Part shown: in pieces, positions 47,487-57,911 of the stretch
How the letters are laid out: each line of letters starts with the position of its first letter
Numbering within the stretch: position 1 is the stretch's first letter
From: Cycas panzhihuaensis
Taxonomy: Eukaryota > Cycadophyta
Length of the DNA: 64,000 nt
Direction: 5' to 3'
Assembly (NCBI GenBank): GCA_023213395.1
Contig: CM041465.1
Location: forward strand, 241,683,741-241,747,740
Notes under the pieces: model-generated
What the model saw: the letters and a program-made list of their open reading frames with translations, nothing else
Database searches by the model: none
Told to the model about the DNA's origin: nothing
Translations under genes and position numbers: made by a program

Positions 47487-47488
<2 letters not shown>

Positions 47489-47528
<40 letters not shown>
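47489..47528. repeat. (TA)n microsatellite
   Basis: About 40 bases of alternating TA between the GyB aRNH and 3' LTR. GyA has only a short TATATAT at the matching place (near 27100). Confidence 0.9.
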
Positions 47529-47531
<3 letters not shown>

Positions 47532-47764
47532 CATGAATAGAATATGGACCAAGGGTGTCGGCAAGTGCCATGATGGAACACATGGATAAGGGAGACAGAG
47601 ACGAGGACAGCACAGGGGCTGCCTATGTGTCATCTAAAAGTCGACCTATAAATGAAGGAAATGAAAGAGGGGGATACCCCTGTTACTGAAATGCAATGAG
47701 TAATGTGAGGGCACCCAATAGACTAAACAAGCAAGCTGGGAGAAAGGTGACCAAAGACTTGAGC

Positions 47765-48596
47765 AACGGGTAGGCCAAGCCTCTCAAAAGTGATCGCTAA
47801 GAAGAGGGAGGTGACGCTTAAGGATGAGGTGAACGAGGTCGCCTGCCTTAGCATTGAGGGCCTAGGGGATATGGAAAATGTCGACAGACTAGTAATGAGC
47901 CAAAAGTGACCTCGCAGTTGACACAAGGGCTCTCAAGCATAGGCACCGCACCTGGTAGACCTAGGTGAGATGGGACACCACCACTTGGGAGTCACAAAGA
48001 AGGATGATGGGTCCATGATAGAAATGCCATGCATCAGTGAGGGCTTCAATAATGGCTGTGTACTCAGCTTCATTATTAGTTACCTTAGGAAGGAAGATTC
48101 TAGAGCACAGATAGTCGTGCCCATAAGAGTCACAGAGTATCCACGCAGCGAAGGAAGGGCTAGGATTGCCGTGGCTTCTGCCATAAGTAAAAATGAAAAG
48201 AGCCATGAATAGGATGACCTCTTTGCTGAAAGGAGTGCAGTGTAACTAGTAAAGGAGGCAAGAAAAGAACCCTATGTGGCTAGTAATAGTGGCTATAAAG
48301 GGGTACGAAGGCCTGACAATGAGGTGACCCAAAGGCAGGAAAGGCTACCCAACCAACGGGGGAGAAAATGGCAGAAAAGAGGCCCTGGGGCAGCCAAATT
48401 GGCTTAAAGAAGCACAAAGAGGTGCCCAGCCAAAGGGGACACTCCCTATGGGAGTGCCAAGTGTAAAAATAGGTGACGAAAATGAGTCCACAGTGGCGAA
48501 ACGAGCCAAATGAGTATAAACTCGGGCATGCACGGGAGTGGCATGCAAATCGAGATGAAAGGGGCTTTGACAAAAATGGGCCATTTGGGGCGCCAT
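47765..48596 (-). pseudogene. GyB sense ORF with C-terminal aRNH
   Basis: Minus-strand ATG at 48596: MAPQMAHFCQSPFHLDLHAT, PVHARVYTHLARF, TLGTPIGS, open for 83 codons. In the same frame after stops, MALFIFTYGRSHGNPSPS (from 48206), TNNEAEYTAIIEALTDAWHF and IILLCDSQVVVSHLT show the archaeal-type RNase H, ending after a frameshift with RALNAKAGDLVHLILKRHLP. The first catalytic Asp is lost (FTYG for FIDSG of GyA), while the third is kept. Domain order and frame relation match GyA. Confidence 0.75.
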
Positions 48597-48742
48597 TAAT
48601 GCATCAAGAGAAACAGGTCAAAAGGAAGCCATGGAGACAAAAAGAGAAACCGAGCCAGAAAGTAATGTTAGCCAAGGCAGAAATATGGTCTGGAAGGCTA
48701 CCTCGAGGGCGAAAAAGGAAGAAGTGCCCAATGGGGGCCCTG

Positions 48743-48752
48743 CCTATATAAG
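48743..48752 (+). promoter_or_regulatory. TATA box of the antisense gene (GyB)
   Basis: CCTATATAAG, same context as in GyA (25831-25840, minus), 147 bp from the start of the divergent aRNH ORF. Confidence 0.65.
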
Positions 48753-48894
48753 GAAAAATGAATGAAAAGGATTTCATTTTCACGAGCTCCCGTACAAAAT
48801 CTAGAGCTCATCCCTTATGCAGTGAAGCGCTACCCCATTTTCAGGACATGCAGTGAGAGATCTGGCTGTTGGATCGGGGTGAGGAGGTAGGAGC

Positions 48895-49207
48895 AATAGG
48901 GGCTACCCCCAGAGATGATGACAGCAATGATGGGGGAGATAGAGGTAATGGGGCCAACCCATTGTGACCTATAGAGGAGGCAGGCCCATCAGGGACTGCC
49001 AAGGAGATAAGGGGGCCTATGACATAAGCTCAGAGGTTGAGGATCGTGGAGAGACCTAGGGGGACAGCTCCACCAGTAAAGGGAGACACACAAGCTCCAG
49101 TAGTGGAGGTGGTCACAGAGGAGGTGCCAGAGGAGGAGGCACCAGGAGCTGGTGGAGATCCAGGGGCAGAGGCCATTGCATAGGCAGAGGAGTCGATGTC
49201 GTAGCAG
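48895..49207 (+). pseudogene. GyB antisense gene, exon remnant (PMD deleted)
   Basis: The promoter-proximal leader (48753-48890) runs directly into sequence matching GyA 24330-23989 on the minus strand: the acidic Gly/Glu/Ala-rich linker (ATGATG, GGGGGAGATAGAGG, GGGGCCAACCCAT), ending GTAGCAG at the donor. About 1.3 kb present in GyA, including the whole PMD, is missing. Stops interrupt the frame. Confidence 0.65.
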
Positions 49208-49316
49208 GTGAGGCTCTACCTTCTTTGTTGTTTGATAGCCAGATGCATTGTATTATTTGGTTTTGATTTGATATCTGTATAGATATATACTAACACATGA
49301 CATGGTGGGTTTGTAA
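49208..49316 (+). other. conserved intron of the antisense gene (GyB copy, 109 nt)
   Basis: Donor GCAG|GTGAGG, consensus branch point TACTAAC at 49290-49296, acceptor position TTTGTAA|GTACC. The last intron base is mutated relative to GyA's TTTGCAG|GTACC. Same length as in GyA. Confidence 0.72.
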
Positions 49317-49900
49317 GTACCGCAGAGATCCGATGGCCATTTGAGGCCATGGTAAGGGAGATGTTCCCTTAGGTATATGCATAGGGGTAGCCACCCATCT
49401 AGGCGGATGATGCACCTAGATCAGCAGATGCCTACATGGCAGCGGTTGTCCTACTGGTGAGGGCGAGGGACATATGGGCTACAGAGTCCCAAGAGCACGT
49501 GGCATTCAGGGGACAATTGTAGCAAGAGATAGACGAGGCTTGGAGCGAGCTGAACACCCTATGGAGTCGGATGCAGACTCTAGAGGCTCAAGGAGGAGCC
49601 AGAGGGGATATGGGGAGCTATATCTAGGTAGCAGTCCTAGAGGAGCGTCTCCAAGGAGTGAAGAGTAAGAGGGATCATATCCAAGCCTGATACGATCAGT
49701 TGGTAGACCAGATGGCGTCGAGGTCGAGTCAGAGCAAGATTTATACCCACATAGCGGTGATGACCCTGAGGAGGCCCTGCGATGAGGGAAGCAAGGCAGG
49801 GAGCTCACGGAGGCCTAGGAGGAGCCTCAGAGGGATGTGGTCCCTAGGAGAGGGATCACACTGACCAGGAGATGGTGCCCTAGGAGTAGGGTAATAGTAG
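49317..49900 (+). pseudogene. GyB antisense gene, last exon (coiled coil)
   Basis: Plus strand: AEIRWPFEAMVREMFP, then VRARDIWATESQEHVAFRGQ at about 49460-49520. Leu/Arg/Glu heptads follow (ELNTLWSRMQTLEAQGG; VAVLEERLQGVKSKRD; YDQLVDQMASRSSQSK). It ends HIAVMTLRRPCDEGSKAGSS, RRPRRSLRGMWSLGEGS. Four stops (TAG) are seen. The better conserved of the copies in this tail; likely a coiled coil, family unknown. Confidence 0.6.
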
Positions 49901-50429
49901 TGTGGAGTATATGCATTATATTTAATTTTTGACAGGGGAAAGCACGGGCCTTTAGGGGGTTATATATATAGAGTCATATGATTATACCCCCCCTGCAAGG
50001 ACATCGACTTCCTATATGTACGATATGACATATGACTTTGATGTATATAGATAGATGGGGCAATTGGTATCCCATTTTGATATGTATATTTGTTATGATG
50101 TGTGATGGGTGATATGCATGTTTTGTATTTTGTTATGATGGTTGTTTGAGATGCACGTATTTCCTTCCATGCATGGCCATATACCTAACAAGAGCACACA
50201 TAACTACCATAAGTAGAGATGATAGACATATGTAGGGTTAAGAAATAGGGCGACGCACATGTCCACAGAGGAGCATAGTAAGATATACAAAGGAAATACT
50301 GAGCGAGAGGGGGAGTAACGATACTCCAAAGCATCGTCCTAGCTAAGGGATGCCCAAATAGGAGGATGAGGACCCACAAGAAATGGGAACACTAGTTTCG
50401 CGAGAGAAACTAGAAGGAAACGGAAGAGG

Positions 50430-50486
50430 CCATCCTAAGTTGTCATTCCACCAATGGCTGGGAGAAATGGGAACAACTTAAGATGG
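50430..50486 (-). other. conserved 57-nt hairpin (GyB)
   Basis: On the minus strand CCATCTTAAGTTGT pairs with ACAACTTAGGATGG over 14 positions (one G-U). Confidence 0.7.
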
Positions 50487-50773
50487 TAGTTTAGGCTCAT
50501 TTCAGAGCGCAAAGAGAGAAAGAGGTATGCCTAGACCCCATAGGGGTAGGAGTAGTCATACGCGGGATAGGAGATAGGTGGCAAAGGGTAGGCCCGGTGT
50601 GGCTAGGCCTACCAGTAAACTCGCTATGGTCAAAACCAGATAAGTGCAACATACCTGGCACATGACAGATCGTGTGACAAGGTTGCATCTGAGTAAGAGT
50701 GGCTCTAGTCCTAGGTAAGGATATAAAGCATGAAGAAGAAGTGCCTCTAAGTGTGGCTCATAGACATGGATGC
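50487..50773. other. GyB segment at the RT-integrase deletion
   Basis: In GyC about 3 kb of RT, RNase H and integrase lie between the linker and the hairpin; here there are under 300 bp of sequence that I could not align to pol. It may be filler from the deletion event. Confidence 0.5.
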
Positions 50774-51769
50774 CTATGTAAAACTGCTCGAGGAGGCCCA
50801 GAAAGTGAAATAAGTGGCTAGTTTAGGACCAGCGACGCAGGAGCTAATGTGGAATGAGGAGGAGTAGGAATATCTAATCGAGATATCTAGGGTGACACAT
50901 CGAGGAGAGGGCTCATAACCCTCGCTATCTAACTCAAAATCACCCGTGATGGCTAAGTAACAGTAACCACCTACACCAATAGGGGCAAACCTGACTAGGT
51001 TTGGCTCATGACATGGCATAGGGTCTAACTGATGAAGGTCAGTCTCTTGAAACAAAGGTCCCACGAAAGAGGTGGCCTCCTCAAGATCACTATCTTCATC
51101 ATCAAAAATAGCCTGCCAGGCTGGATAAGAGGTGTGAGATGGCATAGGCTCACGGGTGACAACTTTAACTCATCCTTCATGGACAAATTTAAGTTACCCC
51201 CAACATGTGGAGCAGATTGCTCCCATTTGGTCAAGCCATGGTCAGCCTAATAAGAGGTTGTACTCCATATTGATATCAAGTACAACAACTTCGACAGAAA
51301 TGGTCTTCTGTCCTAAGGTGAGGGATAGGGAGACTATCCCTAAAGGGGACTTCTCAGTCCCATCATACCCTTGGCATTTCCAAGGGACAGACTCAAGAGC
51401 TACTATGCCTAACTCCTTGATCATATGCACAAGCATAGCATTAATCGAGGAGCCATTATGTACAATGGTCCTCTTTATGATAAAATCAGGAGTGTCAATG
51501 GTAATGATGAATGGGTAATGTAAAAGCTTCTCTCGCTTACTGGGAAATGGGAGATCTCTGGAATCAAATGAGATGATAGGTGGTCCATGAGAGGTAGCAC
51601 CTACTACATGGATGGAAGCATCTTGTTGGCTAAGAGCTTTAAGAAGAAGAGCATGTTGCTCAGGGCAGCTTCTCAAGACATCCATCAAGGACATCCCCAC
51701 AACGACGGTGTGGAGCTCATCAACAATAGAGAAAGGCTTACCCTTTGCAGTAGGTTGGGTAAACACCCT
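50774..51769 (-). pseudogene. pol: GyB protease and linker
   Basis: The minus-strand frame is open for 174 codons after the TGA: TQPTAKGKPFSIVDELHTVV, FIITIDTPDFIIKRTIVHNG (catalytic Asp replaced by His), and ISVEVVVLDINMEYNLLLG. Linker with ...RFAPIGVGGYCYLAITGDFE follows, ending in a new tail after 50830. The protease cannot be active. Confidence 0.85.
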
Positions 51770-54183
51770 TCAAAAATTATAATGGCCTAGGCGTATGGGA
51801 ATAGACTTGGGAAGCGTAGGGAGTTTTGGAAGAGAAGTTTCCAGAAGAGGATTAAGGTGAGACATGGATGAAGAGGCACCAACTGCCTCTTTAGTAGCTT
51901 AAGACTAGGTTACAGTATACAATGGAGTGGTCTCAAGCAATTAGATAACCTGCTTTCCTTTATTTCAGGATCACGAAGGTGATGGAGTGCATCGGTTAGG
52001 GGAATGTGAGGAGGATGCTGAATCTCGCACACCCTTCCCTCTGCCATGTGAAAGACGAGAATTAGGGGATCTACCCCAGTTTTGGTTGTTTCTTTGCTAA
52101 GTATTGTGATCACGGTCCCCATGTTTGGGGAATAGATCCTTATGGATGGGTTGATCGAGATTGGGCCTCGAGGCCCATCTGTGAGATGAATCACGTTGTG
52201 GGGCATCACGAGGGTGTTACACCTCACAATGTGAGTCATCATGGAAGCACTCCCTATGGATGAAGTGCCACTTCTTCTCGAGCGAAGGATCGGCTTTCCT
52301 TGCTTGAGAAGGTTGGGTACTACCCCCTTTGGGGAGAGTGGCTTAAGAAGCCTACTAAATTTATTTATTGGAAGTTGGCGATGAAGGGACTTGGAGTTTA
52401 AGCTCCTTCATTGTATGCTCGAATGAGCATATGGTAGAAGTAAGAGGGTCTAAGGTCTTCTCAGTTGAGTGAGGAGTAGACCTGGTGGGTTGTGAAGGTT
52501 TAGTTTCCTTAGTTGAGGGAGGTGCCTCATGGCATTGTGAGGGCTTAAGAGGCCTTTTAAGTCTGGATTAGATCTCAATAGCCTCTAACGCTAAGCACTT
52601 TGTGATTGTGGAGTCACACACGGTTGCCCCTATTTTAAGGACTTCCACATGTACTTCAGGGTAAAGTGCATTAGTGAAAAGATCCCTCTTTAATTATTCG
52701 AGCAACGTGGCCTTAGCAGAGTGGAAAAGGTCATGGAATCATCTCACAAAGTCATGATTCATTTCATTGTGACCTTGTTTGAGCGATAAAAGGGATTTCA
52801 TTCCGCTTTCAAATAGACAGGCTACATCAAAGTAGTTGATGAATTCGTCCACTAATTGCTAGAATGAAAAGATAGAGTGGGCAAGGAGGCAATAAAACCA
52901 CTTAAGGGCATTGCCCTGCAAGGATCATGGAAATAGCTTCATCAATATGTGGTTGTAAGCCCAATAATCTATACATGCCATTGAAAAACTATGCACATGT
53001 TTTGCTGGGTCTTGCAAGGAAGTTCCATCAAATTTAGGAACTTCGGGAGGATGAGGTGGCTGATTAGTTCTTAATGCCTCAATAGATAGTAGTGTTGATC
53101 TATAATCCATGAAGGGACATGCCCTTGCCTGGAATGTAGGATCAATGAATGATGTAGTAGGTAGTGAACAAGGAATGGATGGGGGTGGCAAACCCATCCC
53201 TCCTTGAGGAAATACCTCTTACTTGAAAGGGGCTTGGGGATAAGTACCTTGAAAGGGAGTTGGGTTCCCTTGCAAAGGCGCAGCGTAAAAGGCTACGCTA
53301 AATGGTAGAAAAGGAGGGTGTAGAACCAGGTTTTACCCTTATGGGCCACCCGTAGGTAGTGCAATCCCATATAGGTGTAGCGGGTCCACCCCATAAGTTG
53401 GGAGGTGGTTTCCTTTACCCTACCCCCAAGGTTGAGAAGTGTAACCTAGGGGTATATAAAAGGAAAGACTAATAGGTTGGTTTTGGGAATATATGGGAGT
53501 GGGTCCTACCTAGATAGCAACTAAAGAGATAGTAGGACCCATAGGCCTACTAGGGAATGCATGTGCCATGTTAGGGGATGGCACATTAGCCTGACTAGGA
53601 AAGGGTATGCTAACCCCCAATTGAGGGAAAGACATACCATGGGAGGGTCCTGAAGGACTAGGACCCTGGCAAGGAAAGGAAGGTGCAACATTCGCCCCCA
53701 TGGTAGGTATAGGAAAGGAGCAAGACGAATGAGCAGGAATGAAAGGGTTACTGGTAGTAGGAGGGGCAGGTGCAGATGAAGAAGGTGGCAAAGAAGTAAA
53801 TAAAGAGGATGCTCCACCACACAAAACATCTTTAAACCACCTGGGACACGATTGAAGGCAAGCCGCTTGAAAGCACTCACTAATAGCTTCAATCACGTTG
53901 GTGGGAGGGGTATCCACATAGCCATAAGAGGTGGATGGGACCTCGAATGATATAGACCCCTCAAGGTGCTCCTCATAAGAATCACTAAGTGAAGGGTGAA
54001 CCTCAAGAGAAGACGGGTCTTCTACCATATGGGTAGAAGGATGGATGTCGATAAGGTGATGTTGGTCACCCGAGTAATAGATAGGATCATCACCCTCTTG
54101 GGTGGATCCTGAAATAGACACGGGGAACTCATGAGTTACTGAGATGAAGGTGTGATATGCCCAGTCAAAAGGAAGCCCTCCAT
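51770..54183 (-). pseudogene. gag: GyB gag, broken, ends at TGA
   Basis: Minus strand: the ATG at 54183 starts MEGFPFDWAYHTFISVT; the frame runs on to the Pro/Ser-rich region (SGSTQEGDDPIYYSGDQHHL, 203 codons open). The capsid region follows (PPHPPEVPKFDGTSLQDPAK, WAYNHILMKLF), then degraded KWFYCLLAH and HDEMNHDFV segments. The knuckle region KKWHFIHRECFHDDSHC is frame-damaged. It ends YNF then TGA at 51770-51772, the same position as in GyA and GyC. Confidence 0.85.
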
Positions 54184-54421
54184 TGTCGAATCATATTCTA
54201 ACGATGGAAGTAGGTGATATGAAGGGTCTTCTAAAGGTAGCAAACCTCACAAACAACGTGAGAAACGTCGCATATAATGCCTTTGCCAAAGTTGTTAGAA
54301 GAAAAGGGAGTATGAAGCACACGTTGGGGGTTGCACAACGAAAGGGGAAAATAAGGAAGATCACTGGAAAGTAATAGCACTGACAGAAAGAGAAGCAATA
54401 CTAGCTCCCTTACTGGTAGGT

Positions 54422-54438
54422 CCCTAGTATGGTTGCTA
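54422..54438 (-). other. GyB primer-binding site
   Basis: On the minus strand TAGCAACCATACTAGGG, one base after the LTR end, same type as GyA and GyD. Confidence 0.7.
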
Positions 54439-54439
54439 G

Positions 54440-54701
54440 TGGAATTGCATCTACGGGATGGTCTTCTATGCTTAGAAGGATGTAACGAACTAAGGTGTGG
54501 TCAGTTATAAATAGGACCTTGTTAGCAAGAAGGAACACCACGCATGGTGTTCGTCCGCTAGAGCGTAGATTTAGGACCCACGAATGGTGCCCAATTGCCT
54601 TAGGGCAATCTCCAGAAAAGGACGCAAGGCAAGGCCTTGGGTCATCCCAAAGGAAGAGGCCCTCCTACCCCTTGGATGGCCAGGAAGAGGAAGAGGAACT
54701 C
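54440..54701 (-). mobile_element. GyB 5' LTR, end part only
   Basis: It matches 44795-45056 over 260 bp (for example AACGAACTAAGGTGTGGTC, AAAGGAAGAGGCCCTCCTAC). GyC starts at 54702 within it; the continuation GACTCTAAGAAG of the 3' LTR is the predicted sequence beyond GyC. Confidence 0.88.
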
Positions 54702-55923
54702 TGTTTCCCGGCTCCCAGGAATGGATACGGAATCACCGACTCAGGTAAGTACAGGTATGTCTCTCACATTGTCATCGCTTTCATTTACTAGATGTTTGCT
54801 TGCATATCTGCATGTGTGTGGCTTTGTGGGTGACCTTGTAGTCGTCCACACTTATTTTAGCCTATGACGACTATAGCAGGGGCACACTCCCAGTGAGTAT
54901 GGCACCCTGGTGACCACATTACTTCTCGTGATCCGCCTCCTCACTCCTGGATCCACTAGGTTTGCGCCACCTCCACCCGTGTGATGACTCATCATCATTT
55001 GGTTAACTTGCCACCCCATTTGAGTCCTATTTTTGCTCCATTGGACCCGTTTGTTGGCTTGTGTACCCCCGGGTAGGTGTTCTACCTTCCCATTAGTCCT
55101 TTCGATCATCTGCCCCCACCCTAGACTGGTTGGTGGGCCCCATTTTTGGCTCCAGGTGCGTACCACCAAAATTTTCACAGCATCGCTGTAATATCCGCTG
55201 CATCAATTTGTGGCCGTACGACTATCTCAGATTATTTTTAAAAATTCGTCGTGGCAATTTCGCATTTATTGCGAAACTGCCATGTGGCTCGTGCCTTATT
55301 TCTCTTCCAGCTGCACCCTAATCGCACGCTTTAGGGTTTTGTTTGAGTACTTAAGCCCTTTTTGGCTCATTTTCAAGGATCTTTTTGCTCACTTTTGGAA
55401 TTGCTCTCTAAGGAAACATCCTCCTACTCTACTCTTCTCTGCCCGCCATCGAATCGACTGCACCCTTCTACCAGCTCTCCTTTGGCGTGGCTGAGACATT
55501 CTCCCAGCCCCTCAAACGCCTTGGAGAGGGCCCCTTTGGAGTGGTTTCTAGTTGATATTTGCCCAGGCAGTCCACAAGTGCCCCAAGTGTAGGCGTTTCC
55601 GATCACATCTCCGTAGGAGGGTCTCAAACTCGCTACTTGATCTGGTGATTTCAGCCCCTCTTCACTGCTCCTTGGCTGAGGCAAACCCCTTGCCTCCCCT
55701 TTACAGGTATTCCTCGTTTTATATTGGTTTTTCTTGTGATATTTATGCTTAAGCTTGTTTGCTCTTGCTTGTTTCTTGAGAGTTAGTTTTCCATCTTTTT
55801 TGTGGGTTGTTCTACTACTCTTTTGCGCCTCTTGCCTACGTTTGCTGCTCAAGGCAGTGGCGTTGGGGGATAGCATAGGTTTTGGAGAGGAGCTGGGTGG
55901 AATTGCCTCATCCACTCTTCCTT
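54702..55923 (+). mobile_element. GyC 5' LTR, truncated and fused to gag
   Basis: The first ~1.2 kb match the GyA LTR, including inverted repeat GGCAATTTCGC / GCGAAACTGCC (55253-55281), the telo-box pair (55316-55336) and TACTTAAG (55349-55356). After GAGGAGCTGGGTGGA the sequence passes into gag coding sequence near 55924. About 1.5 kb of LTR, the primer site and the gag start are deleted. Confidence 0.82.
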
Positions 55924-57911
55924 CGACGACAAATCCCTTCGTGCCTACACGTGCGTCCCACTCGTTTCCTATTCCCGCGGTGGGGGCACATGTTGCGCCT
56001 TCCATTTCTCATCGGGGTCCTAGTGTTTCGGGACCTCCTCATGGTGTGTCTTTCCCTCAATTGAAGGTTAGCATACCCGTTCCTAACCAAACCAATGTGC
56101 CATCCCCTAATGTGGCACATGCTACTCCTAGTAGGCCTATTGATCCTACTAGCATTCCAACCACTAGCTATGTGGGATCCGCTCCCACACACACTCAAAC
56201 CCAACACGTTGGTGCTTCCTTCTATGCTCCCCCAGGGTATGCTTCTCAACCTTGGGGGAGGGGTAGAGGAAGCCGTCTTCTCGTTTATGGGGTGGATGTG
56301 CTACACCCATATGGGGTTGCTCCACCTACGGGTGGCCCATATGGGCAAAACCCGGTTCCACATCCCGCTTGCCCATCTTCCAACGCAATCCCATCCGTTG
56401 TGCCTTCGCAAGGGAACCCGACTCCCTTCCAAGGCGCCTATCCCCACGTCTCTTTCTAGCAAGGGGCATTGCCTTAAGGAGGGATGGGTGTTCCACCCCC
56501 ATCTGCTCCTTGTGCATTACCTACTTCGACATTCGTTGATCCTATGATTCAGGCAAGGGTACGCCCCTTCATGGACTTTAGGTCAGCCCCTCTTTCGGTT
56601 GAGGCGTTGTGAACCAACTTGCCACCTCATCCCCCTGAAGTTCCTAAATTCGATGGGACTTCGTCGCAAGACCCGGCAGAGCATGTCCATAGTTTTTCTA
56701 TGGCATGAATCGATTACTGGGCTTACGACCATATTTTGATGAAACTTTTCCCGCAATCCCTGTAGGGTAACGCCCTCAAGTGGTTCTATCGTCTCCCTGC
56801 CCACTCAATCCATTCATTCCAGCAATTGGTGGACGAGTTCATCAACTATTTTGATGTAGCTCGTCCATTCGAGAGCGGAATGAAGTGCCTTCTTTCGCTC
56901 AAACAAGGTCACGACGAAATGAACCGTGACTTTGTGCAGCGATTCCACGACTTGCTTTACTCCACTAAGGCAACATTGCCTGAGGAGCTGAAGCGAGACC
57001 TTTTCATCAATGCACTTCATCCTGAAGTCCACGTAGAAGTCCTCAAGATGGGGGCGACTACATGTGACTCCGCGATCACCAAGTGTTTGGCGTTGGAGGC
57101 TATTAAGATCCAAGCCGGTCTCAAGAAACCTCTTAAGCCCTCACAACGTCGTGAGGCACCACCCCCTACCAAGGATACCAAACCTTCCCAACCGACGCAG
57201 TCTTCCTCTCATCCTACCAAGAGGACTTTAGACCCTCTCGCATCAGCTATACGCTCGTTTGAGCGTACGATGAAGGAACTCAAGATTCAAGGTCCTTCAT
57301 CCCCTACGTCTAACAAACAAGTCCAACAAACTACCCAAGCTCCTCTTCCTAGGAATGGAAATGCCCAGTCCTCTCAAGCGAGAAGGTCTGACCCTTCGCT
57401 TGAGAAGAAGTGGTGCTGCATTCATGGGGATTGCTTCCACAACGATTCACGTTGTAGGGCCCAGCATCCAAAGGATGCCCCTCACCGTGATTCTTCTCCC
57501 AAACGGGCCTCAAGGCCTAATTTAGATCAACCAGTTCATAAGGATCCATTCCCTAAATACGGGGAACGTGATCGCAAAACCCAAACCAAGAACAACCGAA
57601 ACCGAGGAAGATCACCTGATCCGCGTCCTTCCCGCGACAAAGGGAAGGGCACTCGGAACTCATCTTCCTCTTCTTGTTCTCCTAGCCGTCGTACCCCATC
57701 ACCTTCACGACCCCAGAACAGGGGGAAGAAGGTGATTCAGTTGCTTGAAGCAACTCCCACTTTTTCCCTTACGCGATCTCAAGCCACTAAGGAAGCGGCG
57801 GGAGCTGTTGGTTCTTCCGCCCCTTCCGACCCTCTTCCGGAAACCCTTCCTCCGGAAGTCCCTCTTTTTCCCAAGGCTATTCCTGTACGTCCGGGTCGTT
57901 ACGATTTTTGA
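55924..57911 (+). pseudogene. gag: GyC gag (capsid, zinc knuckle, SR-like tail), N-terminus deleted
   Basis: The Pro/Ser-rich part follows the deletion join, with an open frame that reads from LTR into gag (55755-56459). Stops at about 56706 and 56763 break the start of the capsid. From 56766 the frame is open to 57908: NALKWFYRLPAHSIHSFQQL, FINYFDVARPFES, DLFINALHPEVHVEVLKMGA. The zinc knuckle is WCCIHGDCFHNDSRCRAQ (about 57411), and a basic Ser/Arg-rich stretch follows (RGRSPDPRPSRDKGKG; SCSPSRRTPSPSRP; about 57600-57715). It ends GRYDF then TGA at 57909-57911 with protease in the same frame. Confidence 0.88.

Larger units (their letters stand above)
44795..54701 (-). mobile_element. GyB: Tat-like gypsy element, minus strand, lacks RT and PMD, split by GyC
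   Basis: Reading on the minus strand from 54701: end of 5' LTR, primer site, gag, TGA, protease, linker, hairpin, antisense gene (on plus strand) without PMD, sense aRNH ORF, polypurine tract, 3' LTR ending at 44795. The front part of its 5' LTR is displaced by GyC beyond the right edge. RT, RNase H and all of integrase are missing. Confidence 0.88.

Noticed and set aside
47489-47528. TA repeat as a possible regulatory element
   Set aside because: A simple microsatellite expanded from a short TATATAT; the minus-strand frame across it (poly Ile-Tyr) is an artefact.
55424-56249. Minus-strand frames of 113-193 codons in the GyC LTR and gag
   Set aside because: Composition follows the sense gag/LTR sequence; no recognisable domain and not kept in GyA.
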